A DNA stretch of 64,000 nt from Actinomadura oligospora ATCC 43269 (lineage in GTDB: Bacteria > Actinomycetota > Actinomycetes > Streptosporangiales > Streptosporangiaceae), in the NCBI RefSeq assembly GCF_000518265.1, contig NZ_JADG01000008.1, positions 62,001 to 126,000 of the forward strand, given 5' to 3'. This document shows, one piece after another, positions 26,573 through 33,630 of this stretch. Below the pieces are notes generated by a model, which was not told the origin of the DNA, made no database searches, and was given only the letters and a program-made list of their open reading frames with translations. The first letter of the stretch is position 1, and every line of letters begins with the position of its first letter. The translations under genes and the position numbers were made by a program.

Positions 26573-26863
26573 GTGGCGATGGCACGTGCGATCTTCAACG
26601 GGACGGTTCTGGCCGAGACGGAACGTCCGGTGCTGCTGGAGGGCAACGTTTACTTCCCGCCCGAGGCCGTCCACGACGAGTACCTCACCCGGACGCGCTC
26701 GTTCTCGCTGTGCCCGTGGAAGGGCGTCGCCCGCTACTACACCGTCCAGGTGGACGGGCGGGAGGCGCGGAACGCGGCCTGGTACTACCCGCACCCGAGC
26801 CCGCTCGCCCGCCGGATCAAGAACCACGTCGCGTTCTGGGGTGATGTGCGCGTCGAGCCGTGA
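26573..26863 (+). CDS. DUF427 domain protein
   Basis: A 96-aa protein filling the DUF427 family: AIFNGTVLAETERPVLLEGN, YFPPEAV, CPWKGVARYYTV and NAAWYYPHPSPLARRIKNHVAFW. The CPWKG motif and the Trp/Tyr/His-rich end are the family hallmarks. The fold is a small beta-barrel; the function is not established. The start is GTG 26573 after GGAGGAAAGGGGG; ATG 26579 is equally possible. It stands alone, with its 5' end abutting the truncated regulator. Confidence 0.9.
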   Translation: MAMARAIFNGTVLAETERPVLLEGNVYFPPEAVHDEYLTRTRSFSLCPWKGVARYYTVQVDGREARNAAWYYPHPSPLARRIKNHVAFWGDVRVEP

Positions 26864-26876
26864 TCGCCATCCGCCC

Positions 26877-26903
26877 TGTCACCTTTGGCCGGGGTGATCC
26901 GTC
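26877..26903 (+). promoter_or_regulatory. ECF41-type promoter before the first sigma factor
   Basis: TGTCACC, 16 nt, CGTC. This matches the ECF41 promoter form I know (TGTCACA-N16-CGTC) at all but one base and lies 37 nt before the ATG at 26941. Three similar sites occur in the window. Confidence 0.7.
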
Positions 26904-26940
26904 AGCTGTGTGACGCAGGTTGACGAGACGGAGACGAGCG

Positions 26941-27849
26941 ATGACGCCGCACGACTTTCTGGCCGCCGAGTTCGAGGGCCACCGGCCGCACCTGAAGGCG
27001 GTCGCCTACCGGATGCTCGGCTCGCTGGCCGAGGCGGACGACGCGGTGCAGGAGGCGTGGTTGCGGCTGGCGCGGTCCGACGCCGGGGACATCGACAACC
27101 TGGGCGGATGGCTGACGACCGTGGTCGGGCGGGTGTGCCTGGACATGCTGCGGGCCCGGCGGATCCGCGGCGAGCGGTCGCTGGAGGAGCACCTGCCGGA
27201 CCCGGTGATCACCCGCGAGGACGGCGGCGACCCCGAGGAGCAGGTGATGCTGGCCGACTCGGTCGGGCTGGCGCTGCTGGTCGTGCTGGAGTCGCTGTCC
27301 CCGGCGGAGCGGCTGGCGTTCGTCCTGCACGACATGTTCGGGATGCCGTTCGCGCAGATCGCCCGGATCGTCGACCGGACGCCGGACGCGACGAAGAAGC
27401 TCGCCAGCCGGGCGCGACTGCGCGTCCGGGGCGCGGCGGCGGTTCCGGACCCCGATCCGGTGGGGCAGCGGCAGGCCGTGGACGCGTTCCTGGCCGCCGC
27501 GCGGGGCGGCGACTTCGACGCGCTGCTCGGCCTGCTCGACCCCGAGGTGGTGCTGCGCGCGGACGCCGGGCTCCCGGCGGGCGGCATGAAGGTGGTCCGG
27601 GGCGCCGGGGCCGTCGCGGCGCAGGCCGCCACGTTCCGGCGCATGGCCACGGCCGCCGACGCCCACCCCGCGCTGGTCAACGGCAACGCGGGCCTGGTCA
27701 ACATCCTCGGCGGCAGGCTGTTCTCGGTCATGAGCTTCACCGTGTCCGGCGGACGGATCGTCGCGATCGACATCCTGTCCGACCCGGACCGGCTGGCCCG
27801 GCTCGACCTGATCGCCCTGGACGGCTTGGACGTCCTGCCGGGCGACTGA
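26941..27849 (+). CDS. ECF41-type RNA polymerase sigma factor with SnoaL-like C-terminal domain
   Basis: A 302-aa sigma factor (SigJ/ECF41 class). Region 2 spans about 5-75 (YRMLGSLAEADDAVQEAWLRL), region 4 about 115-170 (LSPAERLAFVLHDMFGMPFAQIARIV). A fused SnoaL-like domain occupies 180-302 and contains the conserved DGG-like and NPDKL-like segments in altered form (AGLPAGG, SDPDRL). In this class the C-terminal domain regulates activity in place of an anti-sigma factor. The usual partner enzyme (COE) gene is missing next to it. A matching ECF41 promoter lies 37 nt upstream, pointing to autoregulation. ATG 26941 follows ACGGAGACGAGCG. Confidence 0.93.
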   Translation: MTPHDFLAAEFEGHRPHLKAVAYRMLGSLAEADDAVQEAWLRLARSDAGDIDNLGGWLTTVVGRVCLDMLRARRIRGERSLEEHLPDPVITREDGGDPEEQVMLADSVGLALLVVLESLSPAERLAFVLHDMFGMPFAQIARIVDRTPDATKKLASRARLRVRGAAAVPDPDPVGQRQAVDAFLAAARGGDFDALLGLLDPEVVLRADAGLPAGGMKVVRGAGAVAAQAATFRRMATAADAHPALVNGNAGLVNILGGRLFSVMSFTVSGGRIVAIDILSDPDRLARLDLIALDGLDVLPGD

Positions 27850-27859
27850 TTCGTCCACC

Positions 27860-27905
27860 CCGCACGCGTCCGTCCCGCATGCGATTCGGCGGGCGGCGCG
27901 TGCGG
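27860..27905. terminator. Bidirectional terminator between sigma factor and TetR gene
   Basis: CCGCACGCG (27860-27868) pairs perfectly with CGCGTGCGG (27897-27905) around a long GC-rich loop between the two convergent genes. Confidence 0.6.
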
Positions 27906-27924
27906 GGGCGCTTCCGGTTCCCGC

Positions 27925-28593
27925 TCAGGCTCGGGCGTAGTCGGCGAGGGCGGGCTCCAGGAGGTCGAAAGCCTGGGTGGCCTCGGCGGCGATGGTGCGG
28001 GCGATCTCGTCGTTGGCGCGTCCGGTGAGGGTGAGGTCCTGGATGCGCTGGAACAGGACGCGGTGGACGCTGCCCAGCAGTCCGGCGGCGGTCTGGACGG
28101 TGATGTCGCCGGGCGTGGCGCCGGTGGCGTCCGCGAGGGCCCCGGCCAGCTGGTGTTCGCGCTGGTCGTGCAGGCCGCGGAGGCACGCGGTCAGGGTCGG
28201 GCTCTCGGCGATCATGCTTGCGAACTCCGGGCCGGAGAAACCGGCGACCGGGTTCCGGGCGGCGACGTCCTCGGCGAACGCGCGGCGGAGCGCGGTCAGC
28301 GCCGACTCGCCCTCGGCGCGGCGGGCGACGGTGTCGGCCAGGGAGGCGGCGAACCGGTCCTGGTGGTCCAGGGCCAGGTCCTCCTTGCGCGCGAAGTAGT
28401 TGGTGACGGTCTTCTTGGCGACGCGGGCGGCCGTGGCGATCTCGGCGATGGTCGTCCGCTCGAAGCCCTGGGCGATGAACAGCCTGGTCGCGTGGTCGGA
28501 GATGAGCTGCCGGGTCTCCTGCTTCTTCGTCTCGCGCAGCCCTGCGGGCGGCGCGGGCGGCGGGGTGGAGCGGTCGGGTGTCTGAGTGGCCAT
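27925..28593 (-). CDS. TetR family regulator
   Basis: A 222-aa repressor. A Pro-rich N-terminal extension (about 1-20) precedes the TetR HTH at 25-70 (RQLISDHATRLFIAQGFERT, IAEIATAARVAKKTVTNYFARKEDL). A helical ligand/dimer domain follows, of the AcrR/MftR-like C-terminal class. It is divergent from the small basic ORF and the VOC-family gene. An 18-bp perfect palindrome at 28662-28679 lies at their likely transcription start and is the probable operator, so the gene should repress that unit and perhaps itself. Confidence 0.93.
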   Translation of the reverse strand: MATQTPDRSTPPPAPPAGLRETKKQETRQLISDHATRLFIAQGFERTTIAEIATAARVAKKTVTNYFARKEDLALDHQDRFAASLADTVARRAEGESALTALRRAFAEDVAARNPVAGFSGPEFASMIAESPTLTACLRGLHDQREHQLAGALADATGATPGDITVQTAAGLLGSVHRVLFQRIQDLTLTGRANDEIARTIAAEATQAFDLLEPALADYARA

Positions 28594-28625
28594 GGGCGCA
28601 ATCTTACCCTCGTCGTATTTTTATG

Positions 28626-28655
28626 TTGACACCCCAGGGCGGGGCGGGCTAAGTT
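28626..28655 (+). promoter_or_regulatory. Housekeeping-type promoter of the small ORF/VOC unit
   Basis: A perfect -35 TTGACA (28626-28631), 18-nt spacer, and -10 TAAGTT (28650-28655). Expected transcription start is about 28662, inside the palindrome that follows. Confidence 0.75.
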
Positions 28656-28661
28656 TACGTC

Positions 28662-28679
28662 CGTCGCAAGTTTGCGACG
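28662..28679. promoter_or_regulatory. Perfect 18-bp palindrome, probable TetR operator
   Basis: CGTCGCAAGTTTGCGACG: 8-bp arms with a 2-bp centre. It covers roughly +1 to +18 of the promoter at 28626-28655. Binding here would block initiation of the rightward unit. Confidence 0.8.
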
Positions 28680-28708
28680 AGGGAACGTCTAGTTCGAAGG
28701 GGACGCCC

Positions 28709-28900
28709 ATGCGCAACCGCACCCACCACCTCGCCGTCCCGGCGGTCGACCTCGCCGGGCTGCCGCCGCAGCGACCCGAGCCGAAGCAGCAGCCTCAGCG
28801 GCGGGGCGCCGAGCTGCGGCGTCCGCCGTCCGAGCACGGCGTCCGCGCACGTCGGCAGGCCCAGGGGCTGCGCAACGTCCCGCGTCGTCGCGGCTACTGA
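28709..28900 (+). CDS. Small basic Pro/Arg/Gln-rich protein
   Basis: A 63-aa peptide beginning MRNRTHHLAVPAVDLAGL and continuing as an Arg/Pro/Gln-rich, disordered tail that ends RRRGY. No cysteines and no membrane segment. GAAGGGG lies 6-7 nt before the ATG, and it is the first gene behind a strong promoter with a TetR operator, 50 nt ahead of a VOC-family gene. Coding status is supported by position, ribosome binding site and codon use. I recognise no family and infer no function. Confidence 0.65.
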   Translation: MRNRTHHLAVPAVDLAGLPPQRPEPKQQPQRRGAELRRPPSEHGVRARRQAQGLRNVPRRRGY

Positions 28901-28950
28901 CCCCTGCCGCTGCCCGCCCTCGTTCCGCCACCCCTGAAGAAGGAGCCTTC

Positions 28951-29334
28951 TTGCAGTTCACCGCCTCCACCGTTTCGCTGACCGTTGACGACGTCGCCGC
29001 CTCCCAGGCGTTCTTCACCGATCACCTCGGTTACGCCGTCCAGCAGGCCGCCGACGGGTTCGCCTCGCTCTCGCGTGCCGACGCGGTCGACGTCGTCCTG
29101 CTGGCGCGGGGCATCGAGGTGCTGCCGCCGGAGCAGCGCGACCAGCGCGCGAGCGGCCTGATCCTGGCGTTCACGCTGGCGTCCGGCCTCGCGGAGCAGG
29201 AGAAGCGGCTGCGCGACGCCGGGGTCGAGATCACCATGCCGCTGCGCGAGGAGCCCTGGGGCGAGCGCCTCTTCCAGGTCACCGACCCCAACGGCGTGAT
29301 CGTCCAGTTCGTCGAGTGGGTCGCGTCCGAGTAG
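28951..29334 (+). CDS. VOC superfamily (glyoxalase/bleomycin-resistance-like) protein
   Basis: A 127-aa protein with the paired beta-alpha-beta-beta-beta modules of the VOC fold: VSLTVDDVAASQAFFTDHLG at the start and LFQVTDPNGVIVQFVEWV at the end. Proteins of this kind bind or modify small hydrophobic or electrophilic compounds (isomerases, dioxygenases, sequestration resistance proteins). The usual N-terminal metal-ligand His is not apparent (LTVDD), so a binding rather than metalloenzyme role is possible. The start is TTG 28951 with AAGGAG about 6 nt upstream. It is likely induced when the divergent TetR regulator is relieved. Confidence 0.85.
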   Translation: MQFTASTVSLTVDDVAASQAFFTDHLGYAVQQAADGFASLSRADAVDVVLLARGIEVLPPEQRDQRASGLILAFTLASGLAEQEKRLRDAGVEITMPLREEPWGERLFQVTDPNGVIVQFVEWVASE

Positions 29335-29346
29335 TCCGTGGACGTG

Positions 29347-29387
29347 CCGTCGCCCCGGCTCGGAGTCTCTCCGGGTCGGGGCGACGG
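29347..29387. terminator. Terminator between VOC gene and SRPBCC gene
   Basis: CCGTCGCCCCG (29347-29357) pairs perfectly with 29377-29387. It lies between two convergent stops and probably serves both. Confidence 0.8.
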
Positions 29388-29399
29388 TGTTCTTGCTGG

Positions 29400-30023
29400 T
29401 CAGGCGGCGGCTTCGGCGGCCGTCTTCAGGTTGCGCACCCAGTCCTTGAGGCCCTCGCCGAGGAGTCTGGTGGCGGTGGGGACGTCGGCCTCGGCCTGCC
29501 GTCCGGTCCAGGTCTCCTCGGTGTGGACGCGGACGCCGCCCCTGACCTTGGTGAACGTCCACAGGTGGACGCCTCGGTCGATGCGCACGTCGGCGCCGAT
29601 CGCGGGGCCGCTCCACAGGATGCAGGAGTTCGGCTTGAGCCGGTGGACCGTCGAGGTGATGGTCATCGTGTCCGCCGGGGTCGTGGGCGTGGGCGGCGCC
29701 GGGGTCGTCCAGCGGAAGCTCGAGCCCGCGCGCAGCGGACCGCCGTGGTCGAGGCGCTTCGCGGAGAGGACGGCCCGGGGCTGCCAGGACGGCCAGCGCT
29801 CCACGTCCGTCTGCACCGTGAAGACGGTCCTCAGCGGTGCCTTGATCAGGACGTCGGTCTCGAAGCGGATCTTCGCCGCCGGGTCGACGCCCTCCCCCCG
29901 ACACTGGGCCGGGCGGGGCGCGCGGTGGTGGTCGGGGGCGGCCTGGGCGGCGGGGGCGAGGACGCCCAGCGCGGCGGTCGTGGCGGCGGCGAGCGAGAGG
30001 GCGGCGAGGGAGGCGGTGCGCAT
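29400..30023 (-). CDS. Secreted SRPBCC (START-like) family protein
   Basis: A 207-aa protein with a Sec signal peptide (MRTASLAALSLAAATTAALG, cleavage after AQA near residue 28). A polyketide cyclase/SRPBCC domain follows from about 50 to 205 (FETDVLIKAPLRTVFTVQTDVERWPSWQ, quoted here as two elements: FETDVLIKAP and FTVQTDVERWPSW). The fold has a hydrophobic cavity for lipids or aromatics. Export of such a domain is unusual and suggests binding an extracellular ligand. It is divergent from a TetR gene with inverted-repeat operators in between. Confidence 0.88.
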   Translation of the reverse strand: MRTASLAALSLAAATTAALGVLAPAAQAAPDHHRAPRPAQCRGEGVDPAAKIRFETDVLIKAPLRTVFTVQTDVERWPSWQPRAVLSAKRLDHGGPLRAGSSFRWTTPAPPTPTTPADTMTITSTVHRLKPNSCILWSGPAIGADVRIDRGVHLWTFTKVRGGVRVHTEETWTGRQAEADVPTATRLLGEGLKDWVRNLKTAAEAAA

Positions 30024-30053
30024 CCGGCGTTCTCCTGACTAGAGGCTCATGCG

Positions 30054-30118
30054 TTCGTTAGAAGTTATAACTGGATGCGAAGCGGGCGTCAACAGGGTTC
30101 GTGATAGCTTCTAACGAA
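30054..30118. promoter_or_regulatory. Paired inverted 15-bp sites, probable TetR operators
   Basis: TTCGTTAGAAGTTAT at 30054-30068 recurs inverted as ATAGCTTCTAACGAA at 30104-30118 with one mismatch, 50 bp apart. The left copy also ends in the 10-bp palindrome AGTTATAACT (30063-30072). The pair lies between the divergent SRPBCC and TetR genes, so a TetR dimer at each site could control both. Confidence 0.75.
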
Positions 30119-30155
30119 ACTTTCGAGGTGTAGCCGGGAGTCGGGAGGCGGGACG

Positions 30156-30785
30156 GTGACGACGACGCCGCGTGAGCGGTACCGCGCTCAGGTCCGCGAG
30201 GAGGTCAAGGAGCACGCGTGGGAGCAGATCGCCTCGGCGGGCGCCTCCGCGCTCTCGCTGAACGCGATCGCCAAGCGGATGGGGATGAGCGGTCCCGCGC
30301 TCTACCGCTACTTCGCGGGCCGGGACGAGCTGATCACCGAGCTGATCCGGGACGCCTACCGAAGCCTCGCGAGCACCGTCCGCGCGGCGGCGGACGACGG
30401 CGCCGACCTGGCCGGGGTGGCGCGCGCCTTCCGCCGCTGGGCGCTCGACGACCCGCAGCGGTACTTCCTCATCTACGGGACGCCCGTCCCCGGCTACCAC
30501 GCGCCGGACGACACCACGCTCATCTCGGGCGAGATCATGACGGTGCTGCTCGGCGTCTGCGCGTCCCTGCCGGAGCGTCCGGCCTCGCCGCTCGACGCGC
30601 ACCTGGACGAGCACCGGCACTGGGCGGACCCATCCGTCCCGCCCGCCGTGCTGCACCGGGCGCTGAGTTTCTGGACGCGCTGCCACGGCGTCCTGTCCCT
30701 GGAACTCGCCGGGCACTTCGCCGGGATGGGCTTCGACCCGGAGCAGCTCTTCGAAGCGGAGCTGGCCGACCTCGTGACGCCGTGA
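30156..30785 (+). CDS. TetR family regulator (WHG domain type)
   Basis: A 209-aa repressor. HTH at about 18-62 (HAWEQIASAGASALSL, IAKRMGMSGPALYRYFAGRDEL), then a C-terminal domain of the WHG type recognised by RRWALDDPQRYFLIYGTPVPGY. It is divergent from the exported SRPBCC protein gene and faces the duplicated 15-bp inverted sites, so it probably controls that gene and itself. GTG 30156 follows GGGAGGCGGGAC. A hairpin terminator follows immediately. Confidence 0.93.
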   Translation: MTTTPRERYRAQVREEVKEHAWEQIASAGASALSLNAIAKRMGMSGPALYRYFAGRDELITELIRDAYRSLASTVRAAADDGADLAGVARAFRRWALDDPQRYFLIYGTPVPGYHAPDDTTLISGEIMTVLLGVCASLPERPASPLDAHLDEHRHWADPSVPPAVLHRALSFWTRCHGVLSLELAGHFAGMGFDPEQLFEAELADLVTP

Positions 30786-30818
30786 GGCGGCCCGGGGGCT
30801 CGTTCCCCGGACCGCCTC
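30784..30818. terminator. Terminator after the TetR gene
   Basis: GAGGCGG...CCGGGG (30784-30797) pairs with CCCCGG..CCGCCTC ending at 30818. It overlaps the last base of the TetR stop and lies 22 nt before the opposing DUF4097 stop. Confidence 0.75.
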
Positions 30819-30840
30819 GGCCGTCGCTTCGCGGTTCCCC

Positions 30841-31572
30841 TCAGGCGGCGCGGACCTCGATGCGCCCGTTGCTGGTCGTCAGGTCGAGCCGGTGCCGTCC
30901 GGACGGGTCGTTCGGGACGCCGATGTCGCGCTTGCCGTTGCTGGTGTGCGTGGTCACCTGGTAGCGGCCGTCCTTCGGGACGGTCAGGGTGATCGCGCCG
31001 TTGCTCGTCTTCGCGCGGATGTTCTCCGGCTTGGTCGGCGTGAGGTCGACGGCCCCGTTCGAGGTCTGGACGTCGATGGAGTCGCCGCCGAGCCCGCTGC
31101 CGCTGATCCGCCCGTCGTGCGTGCGCGCCGTGACGGATCCGGAGACGCCGTCCAGCTCGACCCTGCCGGAGTGGGTGGTCACGTTCACCTGGCCCACGTG
31201 GGACAGCGTGATCGACCCGTTGGTCGTCCCGCCGCTCACGGGCACGCCCGCCGGGACCTTGATGTCGTAGCTGATCGAGCAGTCCGAGACGTCGCAGCCG
31301 GACAGGACCAGCACGCCGTTCTCGATCCGGTGGGTCGGGCCGTCCGGGCGCTTGTCGGCGTAGTGGATCGTCCGCGTGAGGGACGCCTTCGCCGTGCCGC
31401 CCACGACCTTCACGCTCCCGGATCGGATGCCGTCCAGCCTCACCGCCGTCACCTTCGCGGTGAGGGCGGCGGCGTCCCGGTGGATCTTGTCCATGTCCGG
31501 GTCGCAGGCCGTGAGGGTGACGACGGCCGTCACGGCCAACCCGAGGCTGAGAAGCTGGCGGCGCATGAACAT
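30841..31572 (-). CDS. DUF4097-type lipoprotein with beta-helical repeats
   Basis: A 243-aa lipoprotein. The signal peptide ends in the lipobox LTAC (Cys23), so the mature protein is tethered to the outer face of the membrane. The rest is a repetitive beta-solenoid of the DUF4097/adhesin type, with recurring TSNGAVDL, TSNGAITL, TSNGKRDI and TSNGRIEV motifs. Two cysteines (SGCDVSDCS) could form a disulfide. Such proteins are common in actinomycetes near regulators but have no fixed role. Convergent with TetR at 30156. Confidence 0.85.
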   Translation of the reverse strand: MFMRRQLLSLGLAVTAVVTLTACDPDMDKIHRDAAALTAKVTAVRLDGIRSGSVKVVGGTAKASLTRTIHYADKRPDGPTHRIENGVLVLSGCDVSDCSISYDIKVPAGVPVSGGTTNGSITLSHVGQVNVTTHSGRVELDGVSGSVTARTHDGRISGSGLGGDSIDVQTSNGAVDLTPTKPENIRAKTSNGAITLTVPKDGRYQVTTHTSNGKRDIGVPNDPSGRHRLDLTTSNGRIEVRAA

Positions 31573-31779
31573 CCTCCCGATTTCGCGATCATGAGAACTC
31601 TAGGAACCGCCCGTCCGATCCATCGTCCTGCTGCGGGACCACTTCCCCCCTCCCCCTCAGGTCTCAGACCCCTGGCCGCGCGGGGGGTTCAGTTGACTAC
31701 CGTGGGTGTTTAGCGTGTCTCTCTGTGGAGTGACCGCCGCCCTGGGGGTTGCTCGCCGAGCTCCTGCCGAGGGGGACGC

Positions 31780-31914
31780 GTGTTGGGGTATCGGGCCTGT
31801 CGGGAGAAGGACGTCCGGCCGCAGGGGATCATCACCGCCTACTGCCGGGACCGCATGAGCGTCCGGCTGCGGGAGCCGTCCCGCAGGCCGTGCTCGGTCC
31901 ACCAGAACATCTGA
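31780..31914 (+). CDS. 44-residue conserved-looking small protein
   Basis: GTG 31780 to TGA 31914 encodes a 44-aa basic peptide with three cysteines (7, 22, 38) and segments GIITAYCRDRMSVRL and RRPCSVHQNI. 42 of 44 third positions are G or C and the amino acid mix is protein-like. GAGGGGG lies 4 nt upstream. Its TGA overlaps the ATG of the next gene (TGATG), a clear sign of translational coupling. The family is unknown to me; the cysteines might bind a metal. A TTG one codon later is an alternative start. Confidence 0.65.
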   Translation: MLGYRACREKDVRPQGIITAYCRDRMSVRLREPSRRPCSVHQNI

Positions 31915-32243
31915 TGGCCGCCGAGCTGCCCCTGTCCGGGGACGAGTTGGCCTGGCTGCTCAACCAGACGCTGGGCATGCCCGTCGGAGGCGTCCGGATG
32001 CGGGTCGAACGGGTGGAGCCGGGCGGGACGTCCGCGCGGCCGGAGGTGCGGGTGCGGGTGGTCGTCTCCGACGACTCGGCCTCGCTGGGGGTCTGGGAGG
32101 TCGACGTTCCGATGGATCCGCTCGACCTGGAGCCGGAGGTGAACGCCCCGGCGCTGGTGGCCATCCTCGCCGGGAACCTCCGGGAGTGGTGGGAGCTCAA
32201 GGGCGTCGAGGCCCGGATCGGCCGCTGGGGACGCCCCGTCTGA
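31914..32243 (+). CDS. Hypothetical protein coupled to the 44-residue ORF
   Basis: A 109-aa soluble acidic protein beginning MAAELPLSGDELAWLLNQTLG, with alternating beta strands (VRMRVERVEPG, EVRVRVVVSDD, GVWEVDVPMD) and a C-terminal helix (LVAILAGNLREWWELKGVE). No cysteines and no signal. I recognise no family. Its ATG shares one base with the stop of the upstream small ORF, so the two should be made together. Its stop lies in the 10-bp palindrome TGACCGGTCA that also contains the opposing remnant's stop. Confidence 0.75.
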   Translation: MAAELPLSGDELAWLLNQTLGMPVGGVRMRVERVEPGGTSARPEVRVRVVVSDDSASLGVWEVDVPMDPLDLEPEVNAPALVAILAGNLREWWELKGVEARIGRWGRPV

Positions 32244-32247
32244 CCGG

Positions 32248-32358
32248 TCAGCGGCGGCGCAGGGCCGCGTGCGCGCGCAGGATCGCGGGGAGCAGGGCGT
32301 AGACGACCGTCGGGACGACGATGGCGGTCACCACGAGCGTCCGGACGGGAAGGGAAGC
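32248..32358 (-). pseudogene. 3' remnant of a membrane-anchored protein (ABM-like C-terminus)
   Basis: The last 36 codons encode a hydrophobic tail, LPVRTLVVTAIVVPTVVYAL followed by LPAILRAHAALRRR and TGA. This is the kind of C-terminal transmembrane anchor seen in antibiotic-biosynthesis-monooxygenase-like membrane proteins (LRTL..TALVVP..V..LLP pattern). The remainder is missing: the frame passes into the start of the plus-strand TetR gene at 32321 with no ABM-like sequence. Family assignment from the tail is an inference. Confidence 0.5.
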
Positions 32359-32971
32359 GGCGGACGGAGCGGCGCGGGCCGCTGATGGTGCGGCGCGGCG
32401 GCGGCTGATCGCGGACGCGGCGATCGCGACGCTGGCGAGCGCCGGGCAGCGCGGGCTGACGCACCGGGCGGTCGACCAGGCCGCCGGGCTGCCGGAAGGG
32501 TCCTGCTCGTACTACTTCCGCACCCGGCAGGCGCTGCTCCAGGCGACGGTCGAGCGGCTCGTGGAGGCCGACACCGCCGATCTGGTCGCCCACGCGGAGA
32601 TCTTCGGGGACAGCGCCGACCCGGCGAAGGTCGCCGAGGCGGCCGTGGAGGTCATCCGGTACTGGACGAGCGTCATGCGCGAACGGACGCTGGCGCGCTT
32701 CGAGCTGATGCTGGAGGCGGGACGGCGTCCGGAGCTGCAGACCGTCCTGGACGCGGCGCGCGTCCACTACCGCGCGCTGGCGCGGCGGACGCTCGCGGGC
32801 ATCGGGGCCAGTGACCCCGACGGGCAGGTGCAGATGTTCGTCGCGTGCCTGGACGGGCTGGTGTTCCGGCATCTGACCGGCGCGGATCCGCTCACCGCCG
32901 AGCCCGCCGAGCAGCGGCGCGTGCTGCTCGACGTGCTGAACGGCTTCGTTCACGGGCGCGACGGGTCGTAG
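32321..32971 (+). CDS. TetR family regulator
   Basis: A 216-aa repressor. An Ala/Arg/Gly-rich N-terminal 25 residues precede the HTH at about 28-75 (RLIADAAIATLASAGQRGLT, AVDQAAGLPEGSCSYYFRTRQALL) and a C-terminal TetR_C domain. The SYYF turn is characteristic of the subgroup that regulates small efflux or redox units. No partner gene is adjacent on either side: left is a remnant, right a convergent truncated SDR, so its target was probably lost in the same rearrangements. The start is uncertain; ATG 32321 lacks a good ribosome binding site. Confidence 0.88.
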   Translation: MAVTTSVRTGREAADGAARAADGAARRRLIADAAIATLASAGQRGLTHRAVDQAAGLPEGSCSYYFRTRQALLQATVERLVEADTADLVAHAEIFGDSADPAKVAEAAVEVIRYWTSVMRERTLARFELMLEAGRRPELQTVLDAARVHYRALARRTLAGIGASDPDGQVQMFVACLDGLVFRHLTGADPLTAEPAEQRRVLLDVLNGFVHGRDGS

Positions 32972-33037
32972 CCCCCGGTCATCGGGTGGCGTGCCCGCTC
33001 AACGGGCGGTGCGTCCGCTCAACGGGTGGGGGCCAGG

Positions 33038-33630
33038 TCACCAGGTGATGGGGCCCAGGCGGTCGGTGAAGGTGGCGGTCGGGCCGTCCGGGGCGAGGGT
33101 CGCGAGGCGGACGATCGAGTCGGTGCCCTCGGTGACGGTCAGCCGGCCCCGGTGCCCGTTCATGTCGGTGGCGGCGAACGTGTGGTTCGCGACCTCGCCG
33201 GGCGTGGTGGCGTTGAACCTGATGTCCGGGAGCGCCTGCGCGTACCGGACGGTGATCATGTTCAGCGCCGCCTTGGACGAGCTGTAGGCGAGCTCGTGCA
33301 TCCGCGAGACGGGCTGGTCCGGGTCGGTGATGACCGCGAAGGACCCGGCCGCGCTGGAGACCATCACGACCCTCGGGGCGTCAGACTTCCGGAGCAGCGG
33401 GAGGAAGGCGTTGGTGACGCGGATCGGCCCGTACACGTTGGCGTCGTAGACGGCGTGGATCTCCTCGATGGTGACGTCCGCGGGCGGGACGGCGTGACCG
33501 GGCGCGCCCGCGTTGTTGACCAGGACGTCCAGGCGGTCGGTGTGCTCCCGGACGGTCCGCAGCGCGTTCGCGACCGACTCGTCCGAGGTCACGTCCAGCC
33601 GGACCGGGGTCACGTCGGCGCCGCGCGCGG
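33038..33630 (-). pseudogene. Short-chain dehydrogenase/reductase lacking its N-terminal cofactor site
   Basis: About 196 codons of an SDR: DVTPVRLDVTSDESVANAL, LDVLVNNAGAPGH (NNAG), ANVYGPIRVTNAFLPLL, VVMVSSAAGSF (catalytic Ser) and YSSSKAALNM (catalytic YxxxK). The first 40-50 residues with the TGxxxGIG dinucleotide loop are missing. Near 33630 the frame runs into sequence that, on the plus strand, codes the end of an ECF41 sigma factor. The gene is therefore 5'-deleted and its product could not bind NAD(P)H normally. Confidence 0.85.

Noticed and set aside
32971..33037. A terminator or repeat from the duplicated GCTCAACGGG motif between TetR and the truncated SDR
   Set aside because: The stems are only four base pairs and no T-tract follows, so no feature is called.
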